Source: an uncultured Prolixibacteraceae bacterium (GTDB lineage Bacteria > Bacteroidota > Bacteroidia > Bacteroidales > Prolixibacteraceae). Taken from it: a stretch of DNA of 64,000 nt. Position 1 is the stretch's first letter, and every line of letters starts with the position of its first letter. Location: NCBI GenBank assembly GCA_937915865.1, contig CALGIG010000048.1, positions 1 through 64,000 on the forward strand, written 5' to 3'. Below, piece by piece: positions 34,143-42,783 of the stretch. The notes under the pieces were generated by a model. It worked only from the letters and a program-made list of their open reading frames with translations. It had not been told where the DNA came from and ran no database searches. The translations under genes were made by a program, and so were the position numbers.

Positions 34143-35209
34143 TTAAAAGTGGTAAAAATCCAATGTGGGAATCCTATCAGAAAGAGATAGCCGACGATAA
34201 TTATTATTTTGCCCGCAGTTGCATCCGACAAAATTTTTTCCCGGCCGCCGAGGAATTGTTCCTGAAAATCGTTAGACAGGAACTTGGTAAGGATATTTAC
34301 GACGATGCCCGGCAAACATCCTGCACCGGAATTGCTTATCATTCAGGAATTGTTCCGATGGAAACAACCATGACCGTTGTTGCCCGTCAGTTTGCCCTGA
34401 TGACTGAAGCCGGATACGAAAACTTCGTTTGCTCGTGTGTTACTTCGTTCGGAATTTACACCGAAATGCTGGAAACCTGGAAGCATTTTCCGGAGAAAGA
34501 ACAGGAAACCCGTGAGGCGCTGAAACGGGCAACCGGAATGACTTTCGAAATCCCTAAAAACCTGGTCCACTGTAGCGATCTTGTCTATAAATTCAGGAAA
34601 GAAATTGCCGCAAAAACGAAATTTCGCCTGATTAACAAACAGACGGGCGAGCCGCTGAAAGTGGTCGATCGCATTGGTTGCCACTATGCCAAGATTTTCC
34701 CGAAAAAAGGAATTGGCGGCGCTGAGTTTCCTTATGTTTTGGCCGGAATGATTGACGAATGGGGCGGTGTGCAAGTTGATTACCCCGAACGCCGTCATTG
34801 CTGTGGCTTTGGTTTTAGGCAATACCTGCTTAAATCGAACCGGAGCTATTCGGTCAGCAACTCCAAAAAGAAATTTGATTCGATGGAACCATATCATCCT
34901 GACTTAATAATAGCAAACTGCCCTGGTTGCACGTTCTTTCTCGACCGCTGGCAGTATGTGATCTCGGAAATGGAAGGAAAAACGTATGGAGAAAATAATT
35001 ATGGAATTCCGGTTTTAACGTATGAAGAACTGGCTGGATTATTACTTGGCTACAATCCTTGGGACATCGGGCTTCAGGTACACCAGGTTGCAGTTGAGCC
35101 TTTGTTCGATAAACTTGGAATTGAATACAAACCTGAAGAGAAATATTTAGGCATAAATGGCCTTAACTTGGGAAACCCCGAAATGCCAACCATTTTAAAA
35201 TCTTGCTGA
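34139..35209 (+). CDS. hdrB: HdrB-like CCG-domain subunit
   Basis: This 356-aa protein has two Cys-rich CCG-type domains: SCTGIAYHSG with FVCSCVTSFG, then IGCHYAKIF, RHCCGFGFR and NCPGCTFFLDR. In HdrB these bind non-cubane [4Fe-4S] clusters that cleave disulfides. The first motif is slightly altered from CxxCxxG forms. The C-terminus is ILKSC, another terminal Cys. With HdrC and no HdrA, it may reduce a disulfide (possibly CoA- or persulfide-linked) using the upstream flavoprotein. It is the last intact gene of the series. Confidence 0.9.
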   Translation: MIKSGKNPMWESYQKEIADDNYYFARSCIRQNFFPAAEELFLKIVRQELGKDIYDDARQTSCTGIAYHSGIVPMETTMTVVARQFALMTEAGYENFVCSCVTSFGIYTEMLETWKHFPEKEQETREALKRATGMTFEIPKNLVHCSDLVYKFRKEIAAKTKFRLINKQTGEPLKVVDRIGCHYAKIFPKKGIGGAEFPYVLAGMIDEWGGVQVDYPERRHCCGFGFRQYLLKSNRSYSVSNSKKKFDSMEPYHPDLIIANCPGCTFFLDRWQYVISEMEGKTYGENNYGIPVLTYEELAGLLLGYNPWDIGLQVHQVAVEPLFDKLGIEYKPEEKYLGINGLNLGNPEMPTILKSC

Positions 35210-35210
35210 T

Positions 35211-35321
35211 ATGATAATCGTTACGCTGATTGAAAACATGGTTTACGAGCAAGGACTGGTCGTCGAACATTGACTTGCAATTTACATCGAAACTGAGAAA
35301 CTGTTTAAAATTTTTTATTGA
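35211..35321 (+). pseudogene. MBL-fold hydrolase remnant with premature TGA
   Basis: Starting one base after the hdrB stop, ATG 35211 encodes MIIVTLIENMVYEQGLVVEH, then TGA (35271-35273), then LAIYIETEK in the same frame. Together they match the N-terminus of MBL-fold metal-dependent hydrolases (IENTVY...GL..EHGLAIYIET). A Gly codon GGA has apparently become TGA, and the homology ends near 35303. The remainder is lost next to mobile-element debris, so the operon's 3' end is truncated. Confidence 0.8.
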
Positions 35322-35352
35322 AGAATTTTAACTTTAATTCTATCTTTTTTTG

Positions 35353-35442
35353 ACTCACCCCAAGTCCGATTTATCGGACTTTTTCCCTCTCTACGCGTAG
35401 AAAGGGGCAGAGTCCCGTTTAAAACGGGACGATGGGGTGAGT
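35353..35442. repeat. 90-bp multi-hairpin repeat element
   Basis: Outer inverted repeats ACTCACCCCA (35353-35362) and TGGGGTGAGT (35433-35442) enclose three inner hairpins: AAGTCCGAT-TT-ATCGGACTT (35362-35381), CTACGCGTAG, and GTCCCGTTT-A-AAACGGGAC (35412-35430). It is a compact, nested palindromic element, probably a non-autonomous mobile repeat, lying between the broken MBL gene and the intron remnant. Confidence 0.7.
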
Positions 35443-35479
35443 ACTGAGTTTTAAATTAAATTTAAACAGACTCTGAATT

Positions 35480-36430
35480 GTGGAAAATATTTTTCGATAC
35501 CAGGGAAAAAGGAATGCGTCTTCATAATGCACAAAAATTTGGTATCCAGAATGTCCTTCATATATGGTTTCTAATATCATTCTAATTACTTACCACCGGT
35601 ACCAATTTGTACTCAAATGAAGATATACCGAGTGGACGAAGTTTTCCATTCTTTTTCGGTATATATATTCTTCGGGCAGGGTTGGGGTGTAGACTTCGCT
35701 TTTTTAGGCCTGTAATACGCTTTTCAATTCTTTCAATGCTCATTTGGATTGGTTCCATCAGTCCCCGGAATCATGTTACCCGGCTTTGCATGTATGTGTT
35801 GATAGGCGGTATAGAACATTTGTTCATTGAGGAGAATACGGTAGAGTCTTTCGTATTTGTAACGTAACTCTTTACTGTGTACACTTAAAATGTCTAATAC
35901 TTTTCCGGATTTCTCATACGTTCTCACGTTTTCCGTTGTTTGTATTAAAGTTATAGGCTGTTCCCCTTCGCTATGTACAAGCTATTAGCTTGCTCGGACT
36001 ACTACGGGAACTTCGTTGCTATATTGGGTTTTCAGAACCTTTGTTCATAGCCTTACGGCATCCCAACTTAGGCAATTTCCATTTAGTTGCATAATAACTA
36101 TTAGTGCGACAGATTGTTGGATGTTTCTTTCATTCTTGTCAGCTTATTGCGGCTGTGCTATAGTTGATTTTCTTTGCTATATACTCTAATGCACAAAATA
36201 GGTAGAGTACTATGGGATGACGATTGTAAAAGCCTTCCGTTCATTGCATGATTTGGTACCGCTGAATTATCATTCAACCAAGCAAGGCTTCATCCTCGTA
36301 TCTGCCTTTTCGTCTTGCTCATCAGTATCCTCTTGGCTATTAAAAGGTTTCGAGCTTTAACTAGTATGCTATATTCCTTGTCGGATTTTTCCTTTGGATA
36401 AATTAATTGACAATAGGACTATCTGAATCT
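35480..36430 (-). mobile_element. Decayed group II intron
   Basis: The minus strand carries, 5' to 3', structured RNA-like sequence (about 36430-35940, with blocks such as GGATACTGATGAGCAAGACG and CTAAGTTGGGATGCCGTAAG) and then a broken intron-encoded reverse transcriptase gene. The order fits a group II intron with its protein in domain IV. The reverse transcriptase is frameshifted and truncated and the 3' intron domains V/VI are not found, so it is inactive. The exact ends are uncertain. Confidence 0.75.
35500..35927 (-). pseudogene. Group II intron reverse transcriptase/maturase, frameshifted and truncated
   Basis: The first frame (35927-35733) encodes KGKVLDILS-like start, YKYERLYRILLNEQMFYTAY and HAKPGNMIPGTDG, typical of the N-terminus of intron-encoded maturases. 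After a frameshift near 35750 the next frame continues with MSIERIEKRITGLKKRSLHP and IPKKNGKLRPLGISSFEYKL, then MILETIYEGHS in another frame. The catalytic YADD region and the maturase domain are absent. It is a remnant. Confidence 0.82.
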
Positions 36431-36438
36431 TGTTCTAA

Positions 36439-36567
36439 TATTCTGATAAATATACCTTTGCTGTGCATCATCATGGACGAACTGACGTAAAGCTGAATGA
36501 AGCGAAAGCGGCCTGGGCCGGTGAGCTGCCAAACGTAGTTTTTCGTGTGAAGCAGCTCCAGCTTTGA
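36439..36567 (+). pseudogene. C-terminal fragment of an unidentified protein
   Basis: An open frame without a start codon reads YSDKYTFAVHHHGRTDVKLN, continues with AKAAWAGELPNVV and ends in KQLQL and a stop. Its smooth, protein-like composition and clean end suggest the tail of a real gene cut by the neighbouring intron remnant. I cannot name the family. Confidence 0.4.
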
Positions 36568-36586
36568 CCTTTTTTGATTTTTTGTG

Positions 36587-36865
36587 TTAAGACAAAAAAG
36601 TAGTTAGGGTTTTGGGGCAAAGCTCCAATGCTAAATCAATTAGGTATTCTGTGGAATATTCAATTTTTCTTTTTAATACTTGTGATTTCCACTCATTGCT
36701 TAGGGGGACAAGAAATCCAAGAGGGATCAGGCAAATCTTCAAAAACAAATTGTTCAAGGTTCCCTTGCTCTTCGCAAAGTTGTAAAGCTTGTTCTGAAAT
36801 TGGCGTATATTCAACGCCTTCGATTCTTTGTTAGGTAAAATGCAGCTTGGATTGATTATCATCAA
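36587..36865 (-). CDS. Possible small hypothetical protein or gene remnant
   Basis: A 92-codon open frame has a Lys/Leu-rich, plausible protein-like composition (KALNIRQFQNKLYNFAKSKG) but no recognised motif and a poor start context. It lies among mobile-element debris, so it may be a remnant. Apart from it and the dnaK terminator, 36568-37045 shows nothing. Confidence 0.25.
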   Translation of the reverse strand: MMIINPSCILPNKESKALNIRQFQNKLYNFAKSKGTLNNLFLKICLIPLGFLVPLSNEWKSQVLKRKIEYSTEYLIDLALELCPKTLTTFLS

Positions 36866-36981
36866 TGCTGATTTCTTGCTACTACAATTTCATCGTGGAT
36901 TAAGTTTCGGTACAGTTATGGTACGAATATATGATGAAAGCCGATAATTAAAGATTAGATTCAATAAATTTATAAAAATAA

Positions 36982-37016
36982 AAACCGCAGTAAATCAAAT
37001 ATTTACTGCGGTTTTG
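36982..37016 (-). terminator. Terminator of dnaK
   Basis: A perfect 15-bp stem, AAAACCGCAGTAAAT (36982-36996) / ATTTACTGCGGTTTT (37002-37016), lies 30 bp past the dnaK stop codon on the minus strand and has T-rich flanks. Confidence 0.88.
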
Positions 37017-37045
37017 CTATTTGTGTTTATCGTTTTTCATCTCAC

Positions 37046-38959
37046 CTATTTGACTTCTTCAAAGTCAACATCAGTTACCTCTCCATCTTGTTTGTTGCTG
37101 CCACCAGCATTAGCATGTTGCTGTCCAGCGTCCTGAGGACCTGCTTGTTGCCCTCCGGCCTGAGCGTTATACATTTCTTGCGATGCAGCCTGGAATACAG
37201 CATTTAACTCGGCAGTTGCTGCATCAATTCCGGCAATGTCCTGAGCGCTGTGTGCAGTTTTTAGTTTGCTTAACGCAGCTTCAATCGGGCCTTTTTTATC
37301 TGCAGGCAATTTGTCGCCAAATTCTTTCAGCTGTTTTTCAGTCTGGAAAATTAAGCTGTCAGCCTGGTTCAGTTTATCCACTTTTTCACGGGCAGCTTTA
37401 TCTGCTGCTTCATTGGCAGCTGCCTCGTCGCGCATACGTTTGATTTCGGCATCGCTTAAACCTGATGAAGCTTCAATACGGATTGATTGTGTTTTTCCGG
37501 TAGCTTTATCTTTGGCTGTTACGTGCAAAATACCATTTGCGTCAATATCGAAAATAACTTCAATCTGTGGGATACCGCGCGGAGCTGGTGGAAGACCATC
37601 AAGGTGGAAACGACCAATGGTTTTGTTTCCAGCAGCCATCGGACGCTCGCCCTGTAATACATGGATTTCAACCGAAGGCTGATTGTCGGATGCCGTTGTA
37701 AACGTTTCCGTTTTCTTGGTTGGTATTGTTGTGTTCGACTCAATTAGTCTAGTCATCACACCACCCATTGTTTCAATACCCAGTGAAAGAGGAGTAACAT
37801 CCAGCAGTAATACGTCTTTTACTTCGCCGGTTAGTACACCGCCTTGTATAGCAGCACCAACAGCAACTACTTCATCAGGATTTACACCCTTTGACGGAGT
37901 TTTTCCGAAGAATTGCTGTACTTTTTCCTGAATAGCAGGGATACGGGTTGATCCACCCACAAGAATAACTTCATCGATATCATTTGCTTTCATTCCTGCA
38001 TTTTGTAATGCTTTGGCACATGGTCCGATTGTGGCCTGAATCAAACGATCGCATAATTGTTCGAATTTGGCTCTGGTTAACGATTTTACAAGGTGTTTGG
38101 GAATACCGTTAACCGGCATAATGTATGGTAAATTGATCTCAGTTTGAGTTGAACTCGATAGTTCGATTTTTGCCTTTTCAGCAGCTTCTTTCAAACGCTG
38201 TAAAGCCATCGGGTCCTGGCGCAAATCAATTCCTTCATCTTTTTTGAATTCGTCAGCCAACCAGTTGATAATTTCCTGGTCAAAGTCGTCGCCGCCAAGG
38301 TGGGTATCACCGTCAGTTGATTTTACTTCGAAAACTCCATCACCTAATTCAAGTATTGAGATGTCGAATGTACCGCCACCAAGGTCGAATACCGCAATTT
38401 TCATTTCCTTGTGCATTTTATCCAAACCATAGGCCAAAGCAGCGGCAGTAGGTTCGTTGATGATACGACGAACATTCAAACCTGCAATTTCACCAGCTTC
38501 TTTGGTTGCCTGACGCTGAGAATCGTTAAAGTATGCAGGGACGGTAATAACAGCTTCTGTAACTTCTTGTCCAAGATAATCTTCAGCAGTCTTCTTCATC
38601 TTCTGAAGTATCATTGCCGAAATTTCCTGAGGTGAATACTTGCGGTCTTCAATAATAACCCGTGGGGTATCGTTATCGCCTTGCAAAACAGAATAAGGAA
38701 CACGTTTGATCTCGTTTGCAAGGTGGCTGTAATGTTCTCCCATAAATCTTTTGATGGAGTAAACGGTTTTAGTTGGGTTGGTAATAGCCTGACGTTTAGC
38801 TGGATCGCCAACTTTACGTTCGCCGTTTTCAACAAAGCCAACAATCGATGGTGTTGTACGTTTGCCTTCGCTGTTCGGAATAACAACTGGTTCGTTACCT
38901 TCCATAACCGATACGCAAGAGTTTGTCGTACCTAAGTCAATTCCAATAATTTTTCCCAT
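37046..38959 (-). CDS. dnaK: Chaperone DnaK (Hsp70)
   Basis: From ATG 38959 the protein is 637 aa, the usual DnaK length; an in-frame upstream start at 39028 adds 23 unlikely residues. It has GIDLGTTNSCV, the IINEPTAAALAYG and FDLGGGTFD motifs of the ATPase domain, the linker DVLLLDVTPLSLGIETMGG, the peptide-binding domain, a helical lid and a Gly/Gln-rich tail ending in EVTDVDFEEVK. It folds proteins with DnaJ/GrpE, whose genes are not here. It is divergent from the acyltransferase-like gene at 39224. Confidence 0.98.
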   Translation of the reverse strand: MGKIIGIDLGTTNSCVSVMEGNEPVVIPNSEGKRTTPSIVGFVENGERKVGDPAKRQAITNPTKTVYSIKRFMGEHYSHLANEIKRVPYSVLQGDNDTPRVIIEDRKYSPQEISAMILQKMKKTAEDYLGQEVTEAVITVPAYFNDSQRQATKEAGEIAGLNVRRIINEPTAAALAYGLDKMHKEMKIAVFDLGGGTFDISILELGDGVFEVKSTDGDTHLGGDDFDQEIINWLADEFKKDEGIDLRQDPMALQRLKEAAEKAKIELSSSTQTEINLPYIMPVNGIPKHLVKSLTRAKFEQLCDRLIQATIGPCAKALQNAGMKANDIDEVILVGGSTRIPAIQEKVQQFFGKTPSKGVNPDEVVAVGAAIQGGVLTGEVKDVLLLDVTPLSLGIETMGGVMTRLIESNTTIPTKKTETFTTASDNQPSVEIHVLQGERPMAAGNKTIGRFHLDGLPPAPRGIPQIEVIFDIDANGILHVTAKDKATGKTQSIRIEASSGLSDAEIKRMRDEAAANEAADKAAREKVDKLNQADSLIFQTEKQLKEFGDKLPADKKGPIEAALSKLKTAHSAQDIAGIDAATAELNAVFQAASQEMYNAQAGGQQAGPQDAGQQHANAGGSNKQDGEVTDVDFEEVK

Positions 38960-39223
38960 TTTATGATTTTTTAAACTTATTAATTCTTTTTTTTTGACAC
39001 GCACTTTTCCAAACAATCGGTATGCCATAAATTTGGCTCATTATCTTTTGGCAATTTTGGCATTCATTTGTTTTGGCACAGTCCATGTTTTGACAGTTCC
39101 GGTGACAAAAAGGCATAAACAGGTTCTCCTTGAGGGTAATATTTCATTAAAATAAATATAAATTCAATCATGTCAGTTCATTATTTCTTTGTTATCTTCA
39201 ACCCTATTAATAATTCCTAACCA

Positions 39224-40354
39224 ATGAAGCAAAAAACAAATCAAGATGTTCCACGTGAACGACTTTTATCGCTCGATGCCCTTCGTGGGTTTGATATGTT
39301 CTGGATTACCGGAGGTGGTTCTCTGGTATATGCTCTTGAAAAATTTACCGGAGCTGAATGGATGAAACCCATTGCCGAACAAATGGAACATGTTCCCTGG
39401 GCAGGTTTTCATTTCGAGGACCTTATTTTTCCTTTATTTATGTTTATTAGTGGAATAGCTATTCCTTTTGCGCTTATCTCAAAGATCGAAAAAGGTGTAC
39501 CACAGGCTGATATGGCAAAAAAAGCAATTAAACGTGGTCTGGCACTTGTTGTAATCGGTTGGATATACAATGGCTTACTTGAGAATTTGTTTAGAGATGG
39601 AAGTTTTGTAGGCCATGTGCGTTTCCCGAGTGTTTTGGGACAGATTGGATTAGGTTATATGTTTGCCGCTTTAATTACTATTTACACCAAATCGATTAAG
39701 CAAAGGTTATATTGGCTTGGAGGAATCATTTTAGGTATTGGCATCATTCAGCTTTTAATACCTGTACCCGGTGTGGGAGCTGGCGTTCTAACACCCGAAG
39801 GTTGCATCAATGGTTACATCGATCGTATGTTGGTTCCGGGACGGTTACATGGAAAAGTATTTGATCCTGAAGGGTTGTTGTGTATTGTTTCTGCCGTTTC
39901 TGTTACGCTGATGGGCTCGTTTGCAGGTTATATTCTTCGAGATAGAAAAACTGAACAACTACAAAAAGTAAAATATTTAGCGTCGATTGGTGCTATTGCC
40001 ATTGTTGTTGCCTTGTTACTTAGCACTTTTTACCCAATCATTAAAGCTTGCTGGACTGATAGTTTCAATATTCTGACCAGTGGAATAGGCTTTTTACTGA
40101 TTGCCTTATTTTATTGGATAATTGATATTAAAGGATGGCAGAAATGGTCGTTCTTTTTCAGAGTTATTGGTATGAACTCGATTTTTATTTATCTTTTCAA
40201 TAGGTTCACCGATATTCCTGATAAATTATTCTTTGGTTGGGCCAACGTTTTGGGTCAGGACACGGGCCAATTGATTGCTGTTGCCGGAATGATAGGTATA
40301 AATTGGTGTGTATTGTATTTCCTTTATAAAAAGAATATATTTTTCAGAGTATAA
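39224..40354 (+). CDS. Membrane acyltransferase-like protein (DUF5009/HGSNAT-like)
   Basis: This 376-aa protein has about ten membrane helices and the start RLLSLDALRGFDMFWITGGG, the hallmark of DUF5009 and the related heparan-alpha-glucosaminide N-acetyltransferase family. The motif FEDLIFPLFMFISG follows. It may transfer acyl groups to glycans across the inner membrane, but the substrate is unknown. A strong hairpin at its end is shared with the convergent gene. Confidence 0.85.
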   Translation: MKQKTNQDVPRERLLSLDALRGFDMFWITGGGSLVYALEKFTGAEWMKPIAEQMEHVPWAGFHFEDLIFPLFMFISGIAIPFALISKIEKGVPQADMAKKAIKRGLALVVIGWIYNGLLENLFRDGSFVGHVRFPSVLGQIGLGYMFAALITIYTKSIKQRLYWLGGIILGIGIIQLLIPVPGVGAGVLTPEGCINGYIDRMLVPGRLHGKVFDPEGLLCIVSAVSVTLMGSFAGYILRDRKTEQLQKVKYLASIGAIAIVVALLLSTFYPIIKACWTDSFNILTSGIGFLLIALFYWIIDIKGWQKWSFFFRVIGMNSIFIYLFNRFTDIPDKLFFGWANVLGQDTGQLIAVAGMIGINWCVLYFLYKKNIFFRV

Positions 40355-40389
40355 AACAAAGAAGCCGGTTCAAACCGGCTTCTTTGTTT
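40354..40389. terminator. Bidirectional terminator
   Basis: A perfect 17-bp stem, AAACAAAGAAGCCGGTT (40354-40370) / AACCGGCTTCTTTGTTT (40373-40389), with only 2 bases in the loop region, lies between convergent genes and touches both stop codons. Confidence 0.8.
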
Positions 40390-41717
40390 TAGAATATGGC
40401 ATAACGAAGCCCCAGGTTGTAACTGAAGTCATACCCATGATGAGAATAATGTTTTGAAGTTGAGTAATTTGAAAAGAATGAGCCTGTAAATTGTAGTTGT
40501 GGTGAAATGAAATAAGTGAATCCTAAATTAGCCGATGGATAATTATCCCAAGCTTTATTTAATGATGTCTCAAACTCATATCCATGGTAGGATAAAGATC
40601 CGGTTATATTTGTTCTGGTGTTCGGGTAAAAACCATAACTGATTGAAATAAAGCTGCTAAACAAGTTTGTTGGATAGTTAGAATTTATGTAGCTGTTTTT
40701 TTCAATTAATGTTTGACATTCGGCTCCAATGAAGAATCTTCGTTCCCAAAACAAATTGATTTGTTTATTGTGTTCAAAACTAATGTCTGATTTTAAACTC
40801 GTTTTTCTTGGTGTGTAAACAGAACCACCTGTATATTCGTCTCTATATATATCAGTATTCGGAAGTAATTGAAATACAATTTCTTTTCCGGATTTTCTAT
40901 CGAAATATGATGGATAGCTCCAGTAATCATTCAAGGTGGTAAAATATCGCATGTCAGTTCTGTCTATAAGTTTTTGTGAGTAAAGCATTGAGTCGAGTGC
41001 CTGGAATTCAGTAATTTTTCTTTGACGGTAGTCAAAGAATCGTTTGTTGTGAAGCTGAGAAATGAATTTGGAAAACTCAAAAATATCTTGTTCCTTGAGT
41101 TCGCGGTCTAGAGAATTTTGTTCCTTGAGTTTTGTAAGTATATAATAACCTTGCCATAAATCACTAACATGTTCAATTCTTCCGCTTCCAATGCTTATTC
41201 CAACTCCCAGCTTGGTGTTGTATGATTTAGAGTCACTTAATGTTGTGTTTTCCGTATATTTATCTCGCGAATAACTGGATGAAAATGTGAGGACCTCTCC
41301 AATGAAAAGTTTATCCTCTTTTAAGTAATTTTTTCTGGATGCTTCAATTTCAAGATTAAGATCCGGCGAAATTTCTTTACTTTTTGAATTATAGTTTTCG
41401 GTTTTGTAATAATTGTATGATCCAAAGAATGAGATGTTTAATTGATCAATTCTTTTTCGTGTGAAGTTGGAATATTTATATTCCGTATCAAAATTGCTTT
41501 GGAATTTTGAACTCTTGTATTTTTGAGTAGTGTTTATATCATCAATTGGATAAGTGAAGGTGTGGTTGGAACTACTGCCGACAGAGTTAAAATTAAACTC
41601 CAGTTCATGTCGTTTGTAATCTGGAAATTTGTATTTCGAAAGGTTAAAGTTTTTGTCCTGGGCATACCCAATTGTAGCCAGCATGCTGAAACAAAGGATT
41701 GTAAATTGTTTTTTCAT
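40389..41717 (-). CDS. Predicted outer-membrane beta-barrel protein
   Basis: This 442-aa protein has a signal peptide (residues 1-19, ending GYAQ) and alternating hydrophobic/polar strands with many aromatic residues. It ends in Phe (LGLRYAIF), the usual C-terminal signature of outer-membrane barrels. No conserved enzymatic motif is seen. A helical, charged insert lies at about residues 195-250. The function is unknown. Confidence 0.72.
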   Translation of the reverse strand: MKKQFTILCFSMLATIGYAQDKNFNLSKYKFPDYKRHELEFNFNSVGSSSNHTFTYPIDDINTTQKYKSSKFQSNFDTEYKYSNFTRKRIDQLNISFFGSYNYYKTENYNSKSKEISPDLNLEIEASRKNYLKEDKLFIGEVLTFSSSYSRDKYTENTTLSDSKSYNTKLGVGISIGSGRIEHVSDLWQGYYILTKLKEQNSLDRELKEQDIFEFSKFISQLHNKRFFDYRQRKITEFQALDSMLYSQKLIDRTDMRYFTTLNDYWSYPSYFDRKSGKEIVFQLLPNTDIYRDEYTGGSVYTPRKTSLKSDISFEHNKQINLFWERRFFIGAECQTLIEKNSYINSNYPTNLFSSFISISYGFYPNTRTNITGSLSYHGYEFETSLNKAWDNYPSANLGFTYFISPQLQFTGSFFSNYSTSKHYSHHGYDFSYNLGLRYAIF

Positions 41718-41859
41718 GGTGATAGCTTTTTTGTTAACAGTACGAATTTACAATTAAAATTTTCATAATTTATGATATTAATATATTTTAACGATCCAGT
41801 GGCCGATTTGAAATCTTCAGTTATGAATTGAAAATCAGAAATCCCATTGTATAAATTTT

Positions 41860-41867
41860 TATTTTTG
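41860..41867 (+). promoter_or_regulatory. -7 promoter box of panB
   Basis: TATTTTTG matches TAnnTTTG and lies 24 bases before the panB ATG. Confidence 0.5.
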
Positions 41868-41891
41868 TGGCCATATTAAAATTCAAATGAT

Positions 41892-42707
41892 ATGTCGGTT
41901 CACAAGGAAATAAAAAGGGTTACCACTCATGTGCTTTCGGAAATGAAACTCAAAGGAGAAAAGATTGCCATGCTCACTTCGTATGATTACAGTATGGCAA
42001 AGCTGGTCGATCAGGCTGGAATTGATGTTATTCTGGTTGGTGACTCAGCTTCGAATGTAATGGCTGGTAACGAAACAACACTGCCAATAACACTCGACCA
42101 AATGATTTATCATGGAAAATCAGTAGTGAAAGCAGTTAACCGGGCCTTGGTTGTTGTCGATATGCCTTTCGGGACTTATCAGGGAAATCCTCTTGAAGCT
42201 TTGAATTCGGCTGTTAAAATAATGAAGGTAACCCATGCTGATGCAGTTAAAGTAGAAGGAGGACGAGAAATTATTGAGTCGGTTGAGCGAATCCTGTCTG
42301 CAGGTATTCCGGTTATGGGGCACCTTGGTTTAATGCCACAGTCGATAAATAAATATGGGACTTATAATGTGCGGGCTAAAGAAGAAGTTGAGGCGACTAA
42401 ACTGATAGAAGATGCTAAACTTTTAGAAGACGCCGGGTGCTTTGCTATTGTGCTTGAGAAAATTCCTGCTGAACTTGGGACACGTGTAGCTCAGGCTTTA
42501 AAAATTCCGGTAATTGGCATTGGAGCAGGTGGTGGAGTTGATGGACAAGTCCTTGTTATTCATGATATGTTGGGAATTACCCAAACATTTTCTCCTCGAT
42601 TCCTGAGAAGATATTTAAATTTGGCTGAGGAAATAAAAGGAGCTGTCAACAACTATGTTCAGGATGTAAAATCGCAGGATTTCCCGAACGAAAGAGAACA
42701 ATATTAG
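41892..42707 (+). CDS. panB: 3-methyl-2-oxobutanoate hydroxymethyltransferase (PanB)
   Basis: This 271-aa protein catalyses the first committed step of pantothenate/CoA synthesis, adding a hydroxymethyl group from methylene-tetrahydrofolate to ketoisovalerate. The signatures LTSYDYSMAKLVD, LVGDSASNVMAG (metal Asp), VVDMPFGTYQ and GHLGLMPQS are all present. Length and fold (TIM barrel) are normal. It is cytosolic. Confidence 0.96.
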   Translation: MSVHKEIKRVTTHVLSEMKLKGEKIAMLTSYDYSMAKLVDQAGIDVILVGDSASNVMAGNETTLPITLDQMIYHGKSVVKAVNRALVVVDMPFGTYQGNPLEALNSAVKIMKVTHADAVKVEGGREIIESVERILSAGIPVMGHLGLMPQSINKYGTYNVRAKEEVEATKLIEDAKLLEDAGCFAIVLEKIPAELGTRVAQALKIPVIGIGAGGGVDGQVLVIHDMLGITQTFSPRFLRRYLNLAEEIKGAVNNYVQDVKSQDFPNEREQY

Positions 42708-42783
42708 AGTTTCAAGTTGGGATTAGAAATTGGATATTGAGTATTCGATATTGATTATTGGATATTTATAACACGTAAATTAT

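Noticed and set aside
35271..35273. TGA in the MBL-fold gene as a selenocysteine codon
   Set aside because: The position corresponds to a conserved Gly, no SECIS-like hairpin is evident, and the frame is truncated soon after.
39060..39085. TTGGCAC...TTTTG upstream of dnaK as a sigma-54 promoter
   Set aside because: The spacing and the -12 element do not match the consensus, and no activator gene is near.
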